Positions 24,001 to 35,451 of a DNA stretch of 64,000 nt are shown one piece after another. The stretch is from assembly GCA_947561715.1 (NCBI GenBank), contig OX387199.1, positions 1,183,001-1,247,000 of the forward strand, read 5' to 3'. Position 1 is the first letter of the stretch. The number at the start of each line of letters is the position of its first letter. This DNA comes from Ascidia mentula (Eukaryota > Chordata > Ascidiacea > Phlebobranchia > Ascidiidae). The notes beneath the pieces are model-generated. The model searched no databases. It was not told the origin of the DNA and saw only the letters and a list, made by a program, of their open reading frames with translations. Both the position numbers and the translations under genes were made by a program.

Positions 24001-27000
24001 CTGTTTTATTGCAGTTTTAAGATCCTCGTTTTCGATTGTAATTTTCTTATTGCTGCCCTCTAGTGTCTGTTGTATGTGTTCCTTTAACTGAAGTTGTGCG
24101 GATACATCCTCCACACGACTGGAAAGAATGCTGGATTCACGTTTCTGCTCTGTAAACCCAAAAGTTGGAAACTAAAATATTTCCTAAACTAACAATTATT
24201 TTTTTCTAACTTTTACCTTCCAAGTTGGTGTTTAGGCCTTTGATAATAAGTTTGTATTTTGATGCTTCGTCACGAGTTACTATCTCCTGTGACTTGCATT
24301 GAACCATTAATTCAAACACTTTAGCTCTCCATTCAGAAGTGACGACACCTGCTTTGTTTTGTCTGAAACAACAATTATAACTTGATATTGAATGGAAAAA
24401 AAAAGATTTGTGTGTCTGGTGTTTCATATTTAAAAATATAGTGGAAGTCCCAGCACTAAATATCGTAATCTTATATTTACCACTGAGTTATTCAGTCACA
24501 CATTATGATTTTGTTGGTTTATGCCATTTATGGATTTACAGGATTTTTTAATTACAGGCCCACCAATTTGTTACATGGCAAAAATCCAACATGTACATGT
24601 AAGATATGTATGCCAGAAAAGAAAAAAAACAAATCAGTAAATCATGACTAATTTATTTTCAAGGGGTTTTAAATTTTTCTTTGGTTTCCACACCTGTGAA
24701 CATCTGGGATTGCCCTTGTGTGGGCATTTATTGAGGCTTCTTGTGTTTCAAGAATCTTTGATACCGAATCAAATCTGATTTTCATCACTTCCAACGTCTT
24801 GACAAGTTCAACCTTCTCACCTTCCACAATCTGAACAGGGTTTTATTAAAAAAGTGTAGAAGGAAAAAAGTCAAGGTCATAACTAAACTAAACAACTGAA
24901 ATTGTTGCCAGGAGGTGCAGATGCAGTAACTGAAGACAGCAGTTAAAAAATCAAAAACATTCTAGTATATATTACAGGATGTTTTCTGGGTTAAAATCTA
25001 TTGACTTTCGTGTGGAACAAATATATTTCGCTATAAAGCATCTTCAGCGTCTTATTCAAATAGAATTAAAAGGGTGGAAATCTTTGCAACTATGGGTCAG
25101 GTATGGGGAGTGATTACCGGAATCGGTTATCAGGAAAATTCTAGTGTATTATTACAGTCCTCACAGTCAATCAAGGCAGTTTGTGAAATTGTACAGTTAT
25201 AGCAGTTACAGTCAGACCTCGTTAAACAAAACCCTGAACAAATCTAACTTCTCAAAACAAATCAACAGTAGAACCTGATTTCTTTTAATGCTTAGGCTTT
25301 GTTATTTTTGGTTTGGTAATCTAATTACCCAACATTACTTGACAAAACAAAGTAACCCAGTGGTCCAGATTAACTGTATTTTACTTTATTTTTTTACGTA
25401 CTTGTCAGATAGTTAGGCACAGTTAAAAACAACTGCTCTTTTGGAAGAACAGTGGCCTAAGATATATCTCAGTGTGCAAGAAACTATTTACAGACAGTAA
25501 CAATTGATCCAGCTATGGTTGCGTTGTAAATTAACCCAATCCTTGATATAAAAATGGGTTTTAATGAAAAAGTTGGAAATTTGTTTTTTACCTGGATTTT
25601 ATTTAAAAGATTCATTTTGTCTTCTTTCCACTGGCTGTTGGCTAAATTGTCTGCTTGTATTTTTGCCACATACGTCTTTAGTGTGTTTGTGTTTTGTTGT
25701 TCTATGTCAAAGTTTTTCTGAAGTTGATCACATTCTGCTTGTTTTTTGTTAAAAAGGTCAAATGAGTTCTGCAATCATATGAATTTCTGTGATGAATTCT
25801 GACAAAAAAACTTGAAAGAAACACCACAGATGAATGCTTTGTCAATAAATATGCCATCTAATACTAGGAATATTAACAAATATGCTATCTAATATGAAAA
25901 AACTAAATCAAACTGGAGTCTCGCCAATTACATCCTACTAAAAGCAATTTAAGAACCTTTTCGTCACCTGCAGCTCAGTTTGTAAATCGGTGTTTTGATT
26001 TTTTAAGATTTGCACGTTTTCACTTTCCCGCTCCACCAGCTGTCTTAGCCTCATGATGTCTTGATTGGATTTGGAAAGCTCTAATTTCTGTGCTTCCAAG
26101 TGTTCTATGTGTCTTTGATTTGTCTCATCCACAGACTGGTTTATCTGTATGCAAAGAACTGGGAAAAGTTAGATAAATTGTGCGTTTTACTTTTTAGTCT
26201 TCATATGAATTAAAAAATCTATATGCAATCGGGCAAATAACCGTTAGTAGTTTTGAAAAGAAAATTTTATTACCCACCTTGACTTTACAATCATTTTCCA
26301 ATTGTGTTTTTTCTTTAGTCCATTCGTCCCTTTCTTCATTAAAACGTTTAATCATTTCTTGCTTGATGGTTTGGAAATTCTCCTCTATGATTTTGATCTT
26401 TTCTTCATGGTCCGATTTTAAGTGCGCAATTTCCCGGTTGTGCCTGATAACACGCGAAACCAGAAAGTAATTCGATAGTTTCCACACGGTCAGTCGGTGA
26501 TCTCACCTTTGTTCCTGTTGCTTTGTTTCCATGTTCACATCTTGAATCTCTGTTTTAAGGGCATCGATTGATGCCAGGAGTCTCATATTTTCTTCTCGTG
26601 CAGATTTTTCTTTGGCAGCTATCAGTCTGCAATCTTCACGCTGGTTCATATTTACTTGTTTTTCTTCTTTTAGCTGTTTATCGGTGGTTGCAAGTTCCTC
26701 AGTTCTATAAATGACAAGGCAACAATTTTATGTGCTCAACACACATACGGGCTGCTAATATTCAAGACATTTAAAGTATCAGTTTGTGTTACCAAATGCC
26801 ACAAAACGAACTAAATTTTTGGAACTTGAAGGTGAATCACCTTTTATTGAGCTTGATGGTTAAATCTGTAATATCAATTTGCAGACGTTCAATAAACTGT
26901 ACTTGATGAGTGATAATGTCCAAATTGGAAGTTGAGGGTTTCTATAAAGTAACAAAAAAAGTTTTGCAACTGGCCGAATGCAATTGCATTCAATTTAGGC

Positions 27001-27538
27001 ATCATAACTTACAACATTTACCCACTTCTAAGTATGTTAGTTTCATAAACCAAAATTTAATAAAATATAAACAGCCACCAGCATAAATATTAAACTTCAT
27101 CTTAGCAATCAAGAGCCGCTTGGGTTAAAGAATAATCTTTATTCAACATACTTCCTTTTGTGTCAAGTGTGACTTTGCTTTGATGATGCTTTTTAGAGCT
27201 TTATTTTCTTCTTCCAACTCTTCAAGTACAGCATGTTGATTATCATTACCAGGTTCTGAAAATCTACTTTGCTTCATCCAACCATACCCAGAGTCAAAAC
27301 GTGAAGCACTATGGCTTCTTGGCTGGTGGCAGAATCGTCGACTGACATTTGAAATGCCTCTTCTAGGTGCCAGTGATGGTCCTGCTTCAACACATTTGCG
27401 TGGATCAGGTTTGATAAGAAAATCGTCTGGTGTCTTGAGCACAGCCACAGGATCCTCATCTAAGTTTTCTTCTGGTTCAGAATCATGGGAACCGTTTGAT
27501 GGAGGGGAAGAAAAATGAGAGGGTGGAATTAAATCCAT
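21016..27538 (-). CDS. CCHCR1: Coiled-coil alpha-helical rod protein 1 (CCHCR1)
   Basis: Centrosome- and P-body-associated coiled-coil protein. Sixteen coding exons, all phase-compatible, give about 883 residues: 27538-27152, 26941-26841, 26704-26507, 26443-26278, 26145-25967, 25768-25592, 24830-24694, 24362-24217, 24149-23997, 23876-23740, 23478-23362, 23290-23116, 22759-22642, 22219-22093, 21575-21449, 21222-21016. Three places tie it to the vertebrate protein as I recall it: the N-terminus with LIPPSHF, the middle EWRAKVFELMVQCKSQEI (human RWREKVFALMVQLKAQEL), and the end, where VVSLRQ, DNALMLTTLRQEGLVAAYK parallels VVSLRQ and NLMLATLQQEGLLSRYK. The first 120 residues are Ser/Pro-rich; the rest is heptad coiled coil. 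The last exon adds a short Pro-rich tail. A MULE transposon sits 685 bp upstream of the ATG. Confidence 0.9.
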
Positions 27539-28213
27539 TAAAACGACCTGTTTGGTTTTACAAGTTGCTGAAGTGCCCTAAAACACAGAAGAACACCTAA
27601 ACAAGACCATGCAAACATACAAACGTTTTACAATTGTCTGTTGTTTATCTTAGCCCAAATTGGAAAAAATGTCATGCACAGTGGATATAATTTAGATAAT
27701 GCATTACATATGAAAACTATTCTGATAATCAGTGCTTTTCTGCACAATCGACAGCCACTAAAAAATCTCCCACATAAATTACAAACTCTCCAATCTGGAT
27801 CTTAGTCGAGAATGTCCAGATTTGACCAACAGCTTAGAAAAAATGTTACATTTTTGAAATTTTATTTGTAATCTGTATAAACCAATACATTATATTTTTC
27901 ACATGCATACATTAAAATCATATTTTTTTCAATTTATATTAGTTAGGTTGTGCAACTGCAAAAGTACATGACACTTGTTGCCCAACCAACAGGTGCAACT
28001 AACTTGGAGTGAACCTTAACTACATGAAGATAAAACAAGAATAACCTAAAGCTACTGATATATCCAAAACGCTTAGGATTTTTAAGATCTTCCCGCAACT
28101 TGCTTTTAAAACTAGCACACGTTTGTTTTTTGTTGTCATTCGAAAGGTTAAAAGGTCGCAGTAAATGAAGCTGTAAAGTTAGAACTTTGAACAAATTTCT
28201 ATGTTTTTAACAG
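27539..28213. promoter_or_regulatory. 5' flank of CCHCR1 up to the transposon
   Basis: About 0.7 kb between the CCHCR1 start codon and the target duplication of the MULE. It should contain the CCHCR1 5' untranslated region and core promoter. On the minus strand a possible splice acceptor near 27575 could end a 5' noncoding intron. No clear TATA box was picked out. Confidence 0.35.
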
Positions 28214-28222
28214 ATATTTTTT
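28214..28222 (+). repeat. Left copy of 9-bp target-site duplication
   Basis: ATATTTTTT directly abuts the outer end of the left terminal inverted repeat. The identical nine bases follow the right end at 35443-35451. MULE elements typically duplicate 8-11 bp of target. Confidence 0.85.
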
Positions 28223-28508
28223 GGTTACCACACTTACACCTAAACTGAAAGTCGGGCGCAGATTCGACGTAAGCCTGGTTTGTGAGGTCACAAAGGCTAT
28301 TGTCGTGCGTCGGTGCGTCAGTGCTGCTGATGATTTCTACTAGCTGAGTTTGTACTTCGCTGTGTGGGCACTTTAGGCAGTATTTGCTGCATAACACATT
28401 GGAATATTTGTAAATAAAATTAATCGTTCAGTAAAGAAGTTAAATAAGTCAAAAAGAAATAAAAAAATGTGGTAAATGCTGCAATTAACATTTTTATGCG
28501 CAACTGGT
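28223..28508 (+). repeat. Left terminal inverted repeat of the MULE
   Basis: 286 bp, the reverse complement of 35156-35442 apart from one substitution (near 28375) and one single-base length difference in a T run. It contains, on the minus strand, an open frame of about 60 codons framed by an AG acceptor-like and a GT donor-like signal (see findings). Confidence 0.93.
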
Positions 28509-28693
28509 AAAACTGTGCACGTGTGTAGGATTGTAAAGCAGAGGGCAACTGATATCTGCTTATTTTTTAGGTAGAGTTTGTCACTTTTACAATGTTGGCT
28601 GGTTTACCTATAAGGCAATAATCTTTCAGTAATGTTCTTAACTGTTAATGCAGGTTTTTCTACACATCCAACGGATTTCGTGCTAGAAATAAC

Positions 28694-31600
28694 ATGTATT
28701 TTTGCGGAAAAAGTTATTGTCTGTTAAAAAATATTGTTGACGCAAGTAAGTTTCGGTCGTTTCGGCATTGTGTGCCAATGCCGAGGCATTTGATGATTTC
28801 TGAGGATATTCCTCAAACGTCGTAAGTTGTATTTTGTATAGTGGGCCTGTAAATTTGTTGAGGTTTAAGAAAATGATATATAACTTGCTTTAGCAGCAAC
28901 GACCAAGAGACATTTTATGAAGTGGATTTTGCACACTCTAATACGGTGGAAAAGGTTAGTAATCTTTGAAAAATCGCCTTTTATGAAAGAGCAAATTTTT
29001 CCACTAGAGTTAATTATGAAATCCTGTGTTCAAAACAAAATGGAAAAATATATATATATATGTTAATGTTATGGGCAATAAATTAGGTTTGCATTTTATT
29101 GTTGACAGTGGTTTGAGTCTAAATGTGAAGCAAAAAATATGCTACACAAATTTGAAAAATCACTTACACTAACCTTGAAGCCCCCTTCAGTTAAATCTCA
29201 TGGTGAGTTTTAATGGATTTACCTACTAAAACTCTTTTTTGATACTTTAGTGTTTTTTGTTTCATTTTTGAAGATTTATGTGAAAGCTATGTGCACTGGA
29301 ATGATGCTGACATTCCATATATTGTTACTCAGTCAGAGTGCTGTGAATCACTTTGGCATTTTAACGGAAGCAACATTTGTCAATATGTGATCACCATTTG
29401 CGATGTTTTGGTTTTTCCGAAGTTTAAAAGAATGGTATTATATATATATATATATGCTTACTTAAATTTTGTCATGGCTGTATCATTGCCTTGATGTCTA
29501 TGTGGTATGCCAATATGTTATGCACAGAACAAGCAAACACAGTACAACCTTGGAAAGGCAAGTAAAGCAATAAGAAACAGCCTCAATATCCAAAGTTCAA
29601 TTGTATCACATGAAACAAGATTTTTTGTGAAACTTGTGAAGAATGTGTTTACACCAGAAACTCATTTGAGTAAAATGGTTAGTGAATAGTTTAGGTTAGC
29701 ACAGTTACAGCATATGTGTATGTTTTAGTTAAGTAGATCAGAAGCAGCAGAGAAGAATACCAATCAAACTGTGCAGGTTGTTAAGACTTGATTGGCGCGA
29801 TTAACATGTTGAAGTAAATCTAACTATTGTTGCAGTGGGCTTGTTCAATGAATCAAGCAAAACATTTAGTTGAGAAATTTGAAATCTCTACAATGACAAA
29901 GTTTATTACACTGTGGAAGAGGTCGTTTGGTATGACTTAGAAAGCAATAGAACTATATTGTCATTCAGTGTTCTTTTATGGGTCCTACAAAAAAGTTTAT
30001 TGGGGTCAAATTTTTTCGTAGTGTATTTATTTGTATTTTTTCAGACATTTCAAAAAGTCGTCTAAATTGGGACAAAAGTACCAACACTCCTTATGTTATT
30101 TTACAAACTAAGGTGCTGGAATGTCAACATTCAAAAGACCGTAACATGGTAAAAAATCAAAGACGTCGTGTCTCAACTCCTGTACAGGTATATTTGACTT
30201 GTGGAAAATATTGTGATCCTCTTCTGTAATGCTTCCTTCTGTTTTTAGTTACAAGATCACCCAAATCCTTGCAAAAGGCATTTGTGTATTCAGGGAACAA
30301 AAAAAAGGAATTGTGGGGCAAATATTGTAATTCAGGAAATTTTAAAGTTCCCACAATTTCAGGTATTTTTAATTAGTTGGAAATGAATTGTTAGATGTAC
30401 AATTACTTTAACACAACAAATGTTTAGATGATTTCAAAGTGTATACCCAAAATGAAAAAAATTAGTGTTATTATAAAAGATTTGATACGAAACAATGACA
30501 AGCAGTTGATAAAGGAACAGACTTGCAGTGTTTGCTTCCCCAAGGAGGATGACCATACAGGTCATGTTTTAGGGGAAGTAAGTTGTAGTGAAAGATTTGT
30601 AAAATTGTTAATATATCTAACTCAGCTAAATAAACATGATCTTGTATTTATTAGGCTGCCGGATTCCTTCAACCTGTTGATCAGAAAATAATTACCAAAA
30701 TAGATCAATTGGTTACAGAAGGTGTAAGCAGTATCGAGGAAATTCTAAGAAGCCTAAAACATTATGTTGCCCATGAACTTTTTAAAAATGATACCCCACC
30801 ATCTACTTCAAACAGGAGATTTTATCCAACGAAAAAGGACATTCAAAGTCATTATTACCGGGCATTTTGTAAACACAGATTTGCAAAAATTGATCAAACT
30901 AATGTCCAGTGCTTGGTGGATGAATGGGTGAAGTCAGGAGATGGTGATGACAATATATATTTCCGGCCATATATTGCAAACATGAAACCTGAAGTGATTG
31001 ATGGAGAAACAGCACCAGTCATTAAATCTGAACAAACAATGCTGTTAATTCACCAGTTTGCTTGGCAACGTAGATTGCTTCTGCGTTATGGCCAAGAAAT
31101 TTGTTTGATGGATGCTACCTACAAGACATCCAAATATGCACTTCCCCTATTTTTCGTCTGTGTGAAAACAAATGTTGGGTACCAAGTTGTGGCCAGCTTC
31201 ATTACACAGAATGAGAGACAAATGGACATTGAAGAGGCACTGATAATATTAAAAGAATGGGCTCCTCAATGGCAACCATCATTTTTTATGGTTGATAAAT
31301 GTGATGCTGAAATCCATGCCATTGAAAGTGTTTTTGCAGGTTCAATATCTTCATAAAACATGCATACCATATATGTCATTGTATTTTTTTATAGATGTCC
31401 GTGTCCTTATTTGCGATTTTCATCGTGAACAGGCATGGGAAAGATGGGTTAAAAAATCTGAAAATCAAGTAGGCCCAGACAAGGATGAAGTTTTATCATT
31501 TATGAGAGGAATTGCTAATGCTGAATGTGAGGAAAGCTGCGACAGAGCATTACATCTATTTCAGTCCAGTTCTGTATGGATAAACAATGTGAAACTGCAA

Positions 31601-33751
31601 AAATACTTCACAAATGTTTGGCTTAAAGAAAAAGAGGTAGATATATTTACAAAAGGTATATCATAGTGTCAGCTGCAGGTAATGAAATATTTTATGTAGC
31701 GATGGATGTGGCTCTATCGGGCAGACCAGTTAAAGGTTTTGATTCGCACCAACAATGGTGTCGAGAGACAAAACCGAGTTTTAAAAGAATGCCATGTGCG
31801 ATTCAGGACAGATAAAACTTTGTCTGGCTTGATCACAATTCTGCACAAGGAATTCCTCCCTAATGCTTACGAGAAGTAAGTTACCTTACCTACAAACAAT
31901 TACAGAATTTTTTTATATGTGAATGAAAATGGCAAATTAAATCCCATATCATAAAGATACAAGCAAGAAAACATGAGATCTTCTGGCGATTACAGAAGTT
32001 ACAATACAGATGTTCCCAATTTTCTACGAAACCGCCCAAGGAAGTTGGTGAAACATTGCATTAAACGTATTATAGAGTCTGCAAACATTCAGGCAAGTTT
32101 AATATGTAAGAAAGAAGACCTGTTTACTGTGGTAAGCAGTTCATCTTCTGAAACATACACTGTGAAATTTGGCTCTAACAGTGATTTTCCAAATTGTACA
32201 TGCCATGATTTTTTGCACAATTTTTTACCATGCAAGCATATGTTTGCAATATTTAATAAGTATGCAGATGTCGGATGGCATAGTCTGCCGGAATGGTACA
32301 GCAACTCTGTTCACATGGTTTTGGATCCTGCTGTTGTAAACAAATTGTCAGCTGAAACAGTTTCCAATTCTGGAGCTCAAACTGAAGAAATCATTTTTAC
32401 CACTATGGACCAATCAGATTCCAACAAACCTGTAAACATTGAAGTACCGGAAAAAAACAGCAGTCACAAACAAAGTCATCAAAAGTTTATTGATGTGATA
32501 AAACATTTAATAGACCTTTCTTATGATGTCAATTCCCAAGTTATGGACGAAGGCATTTCTGATGCCAATGCCATGGTGGCTAAGTTTTCTAAAGCATGTT
32601 CTTATGATTCTGGGTTTAGAATAACTCAGCCTGTTCCTCTTAAGTCTTTGAAAAGGAAGCGGAAATCACCATTCTCTGAAAAAGGTTCCTGTGATAAATT
32701 GCCTCGCAAGCGACCAAAAGCGAATCCATTTTCTTCTCGAGTCGGGCAGTTTGCAAATCTCATGCGACCACTGCATCAAGTGGCCACTTTGTTTCCTATG
32801 GTGAAGAAAAGTGTAAAACAAAGAACATCACAGACAGCAAAGGCCTGTAACAAAAATGAATCTTCTGATGAGGATTTTATGGATGGAGTGGAGAACATAA
32901 AACCAGTGGTGCAAAAAAACATCACAGCTCATATTACATCAAATAAACCTACGAGTAGGATTTTGAAAAACGGCCCTCATTCAATTTCTCTGTTAGAATT
33001 GAAATCACTGGATGATGCGTTGCCACCTGCTGAAGTTAGTGAACTTAAAAAGCATGACAGCAGATTTAATGTTGGTTGGCTTTACGATGAAGTCATTAAC
33101 AGCTACTTATGGCAAATAACCAGCATGTACCAAGACACACTGTATGTTTGTTCTACTGTGGCTCAAACATTGCAGAGAAAGGCTTCAATTAAAAAAATTT
33201 GGGAAGGTGTAACGTTTAAGGGCAAAAAAACAATTTTTATACCATGGAATCCTTCCGGGTTTCATTGGGTTTTACTTGTCATTGACATCTCCAACCACAA
33301 AATGCTTTATATAGACCCTTTGACAATGCCTGATGTAGAAACTGACAACAATGTTCGGACTGCACAAGATATGGTGAATTATCTTTTAACAACCAAATTT
33401 GGTTGGAAAATTTCCACTTTGGAAACTCCACAGAGAACAAAACAGCCTGATGGATCAAGCTGTGGAGTTATGATCTGTATGTACGCTAAATGGCTGGCAA
33501 CTGGAGAAAGTATCAAACAAATTGTTTGTACGCACAGCTACAGATCAGAAATGTTAAAAGTAATCGTTGGAAAGTGCCTTGATGGCACAAATGATAAAGA
33601 AACCTGCAAAGCATGTGAATCTGAAAACAATGACCCAATGAATACTCTTTGGGTTGAGTGCACTCGATGTGGACAGTGGTTTCACATTAAATGTGTTGGT
33701 TTATCACAGAAACGTGCAGAAAATGATAAACATTTTGTGTGCAAACTGTAA
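28694..33751 (+). CDS. MULE transposase with CARF-like, DDE, SWIM, Ulp1 protease and PHD modules
   Basis: Predicted protein of about 1,329 residues from 13 phase-compatible exons: 28694-28821, 28897-28954, 29109-29202, 29274-29434, 29528-29677, 29836-29929, 30045-30187, 30249-30362, 30428-30577, 30655-31339, 31395-31636, 31700-31875, 31957-33751. Residues 1 to about 360: a Cys-containing region resembling the CARF/ALS2CR8 family (ECQHSKDRN, CGANIVIQEILKFPQFQ). MULE core: LMDATYKTSK (Asp about 517), FMVDKCDAE (Asp about 578), the CDFH pair, and TNNGVERQNRVLK (Glu about 695). SWIM finger CxCx...CxH about 811-830 (CTCHDF...CKHMF). Ulp1/SENP-like protease: His in GFHWVLLVID (about 1167), Asp in YIDP, Gln in KQPDGSSCGV and Cys about 1233, so the catalytic set is present. 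C-terminal PHD finger from about 1282. All modules look intact. It should excise and insert the element; roles of protease and PHD are unknown. Confidence 0.88.
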
Positions 33752-33782
33752 ATCGATGTTTACATCATAATTGTTTATGTGT

Positions 33783-33835
33783 ATAAGCTGCAGCTTATAC
33801 ACAAATTCATATTATTGGCTCCACATTGCTTATAA
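33783..33835 (+). repeat. Short dispersed repeat inside the MULE 3' noncoding region
   Basis: AAGCTGCAG followed by a segment containing TCATATTATTGGCTCCAC and TTGCTTAT. The same succession of blocks occurs at about 59116-59185 in an integrin intron. This suggests a small interspersed repeat, perhaps nested in the transposon. Identity outside the blocks is low. Confidence 0.45.
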
Positions 33836-35155
33836 TTGTTTATATTTGAAACTTTCTTTCTGGAGGTAACGGCCTAGTTGAACGCAAGTGTGGTCAACCA
33901 ACCAAATAAGTCTAAAAAGGCTCAACGTTCTACACAGGGTTGAGTTTCTGATAAAAATAAAACTCCCCTAATGTATGAATGTGGTTGACCGTTAGGCCAT
34001 TACTTTGTGATGTGCCTGAACGCTTTGTGTGGTTGCCGACTAGCTAGTATGGGGTAACCCAATGCTAGCTGAACGCTTACATAAGTGTGGCTTACCTTAA
34101 CTGGCCAAAACCAAAACTCCACCTTTAAGCTTTTTTTATTTAGTGAGCATTTTTGTTCACAATTGCCGAGCATATGCAATTTTATACTAATACTCAGTTT
34201 CATATGGCTACTGGCGAGGCGTCTGGGTTGAATCAAAAATGCCAACGATCACAAAACAGGATGCCTCTTTGGGCGTGATGGGAAATCCTGTGTTAACTTA
34301 CAATAGCTGAAATCTAACAAGTTGATTTACAATTTTTTTTATAGGTTGAGACTTGGGGAGTATTTCTCTTCTTGAAGCACATGATTCCTTTTCGTATGTA
34401 CAGCAAATGACCTGTTGTATTAAAATATTCGGTTTTAAACCTCAACCCATGGTAATCACAAGTAACCTTTCACTGGATCTGTGAGTACATTTTTGTTTCA
34501 GTTGAAATTACCGAAAATACTATTTTATGTATTGTCATAGTAACGCATCTGCACCTACTAACATATCTGTGCTGCTTTGACTTGTCACTGTGGAAATATG
34601 AAAATGTTTTAAAAAACCCAACTAAAGTAATCTAAATTATTTGCGAGTTTGCCATCTACCCTGCATTTAAAAAAGATAGCATGGCTTGTATTACCAGTTT
34701 TTTTCCTTCCTCAGGAGTGAAGCATGAACCGACAAGTTCATCCGAATTGTTGTTATCCTGCAATTGAAATAAAACAAACATTCCAATTTGTTTTTAAATA
34801 AACCAGTTGTAAACCTCGAATAACTTGTGCCTATTGAGTGTAGTATTTTGACCTTGGTATGCAGGCTTTGAAATAGCACGACGTTTGACCGTAATTAAAC
34901 ATTGACAAATGTAAAGGTTTTTTCCACAAGAACATACTTTTACAGAAAGTTAACAAATTAGCAGATGAAGCTAAAAGAAGCTGGAAACGGAATTGCTTTT
35001 AAAGTAATGGCTTTATATGAGATTAACCGTGTTTTAAAACGGTTAACCGGATTCGTTCGTAAGTTTAATTTTAAGACATTACTTCTTCTACACATACAGC
35101 ATTGCGTCCTCGGCGATTTTATGCAACAAAGCGAGTTATTGTTAAGACACTGCAA

Positions 35156-35442
35156 ACCAGTTGCGCATAAAAATGTTAATTGCAGCATTTACCACATTTT
35201 TTTAATTTCTTTTTGACTTATTTAACTTCTTTACTGAACGATTAATTTTATTTACAAATATTCCAATGTGTTATGCAGCAAATACTGCCTGAAGTGCCCA
35301 CACAGCGAAGTACAAACTCAGCTAGTAGAAATCATCAGCAGCACTGACGCACCGACGCACGACAATAGCCTTTGTGACCTCACAAACCAGGCTTACGTCG
35401 AATCTGCGCCCGACTTTCAGTTTAGGTGTAAGTGTGGTAACC
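35156..35442 (-). repeat. Right terminal inverted repeat of the MULE
   Basis: 287 bp, pairing with 28223-28508. On the plus strand it carries the same outward-facing open frame as the left copy on the minus strand: acceptor-like TTATGCAG just before 35280, coding-like segment with YCLKCPH near its start and FRCKCGN at its end, and donor-like GTGTAAGT at about 35426. Confidence 0.93.
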
Positions 35443-35451
35443 ATATTTTTT
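35443..35451 (+). repeat. Right copy of 9-bp target-site duplication
   Basis: ATATTTTTT immediately after the right inverted repeat, identical to 28214-28222. Confidence 0.85.

Larger units (their letters stand above)
28223..35442 (+). mobile_element. Complete Mutator-like (MULE) DNA transposon, 7.2 kb
   Basis: A 7,220-bp unit bounded by near-identical inverted repeats (28223-28508 and 35156-35442) whose tips read GGTTACC...GGTAACC, and flanked by an exact 9-bp direct repeat. Inside is one spliced plus-strand gene (28694-33751) with a MULE transposase core. The inverted repeats differ at about two positions, the reading frame is open through 13 exons, and the target duplication is unbroken, so the insertion looks recent and the element may be autonomous. 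About 185 bp separate the left repeat from the start codon; about 1.4 kb of noncoding DNA (33752-35155) separates the stop from the right repeat. Superfamily is supported by catalytic motifs, long TIRs and 9-bp duplication together. Confidence 0.93.

Noticed and set aside
29044-29456. TA runs at about 29048-29060 and 29440-29455, and the GA run near 56128-56143
   Set aside because: Ordinary microsatellites inside introns.
28694-33751. Reading the MULE gene as a domesticated host gene
   Set aside because: Near-identical TIRs and an exact target duplication tightly flank it, which indicates a mobile copy rather than an immobilised host gene.
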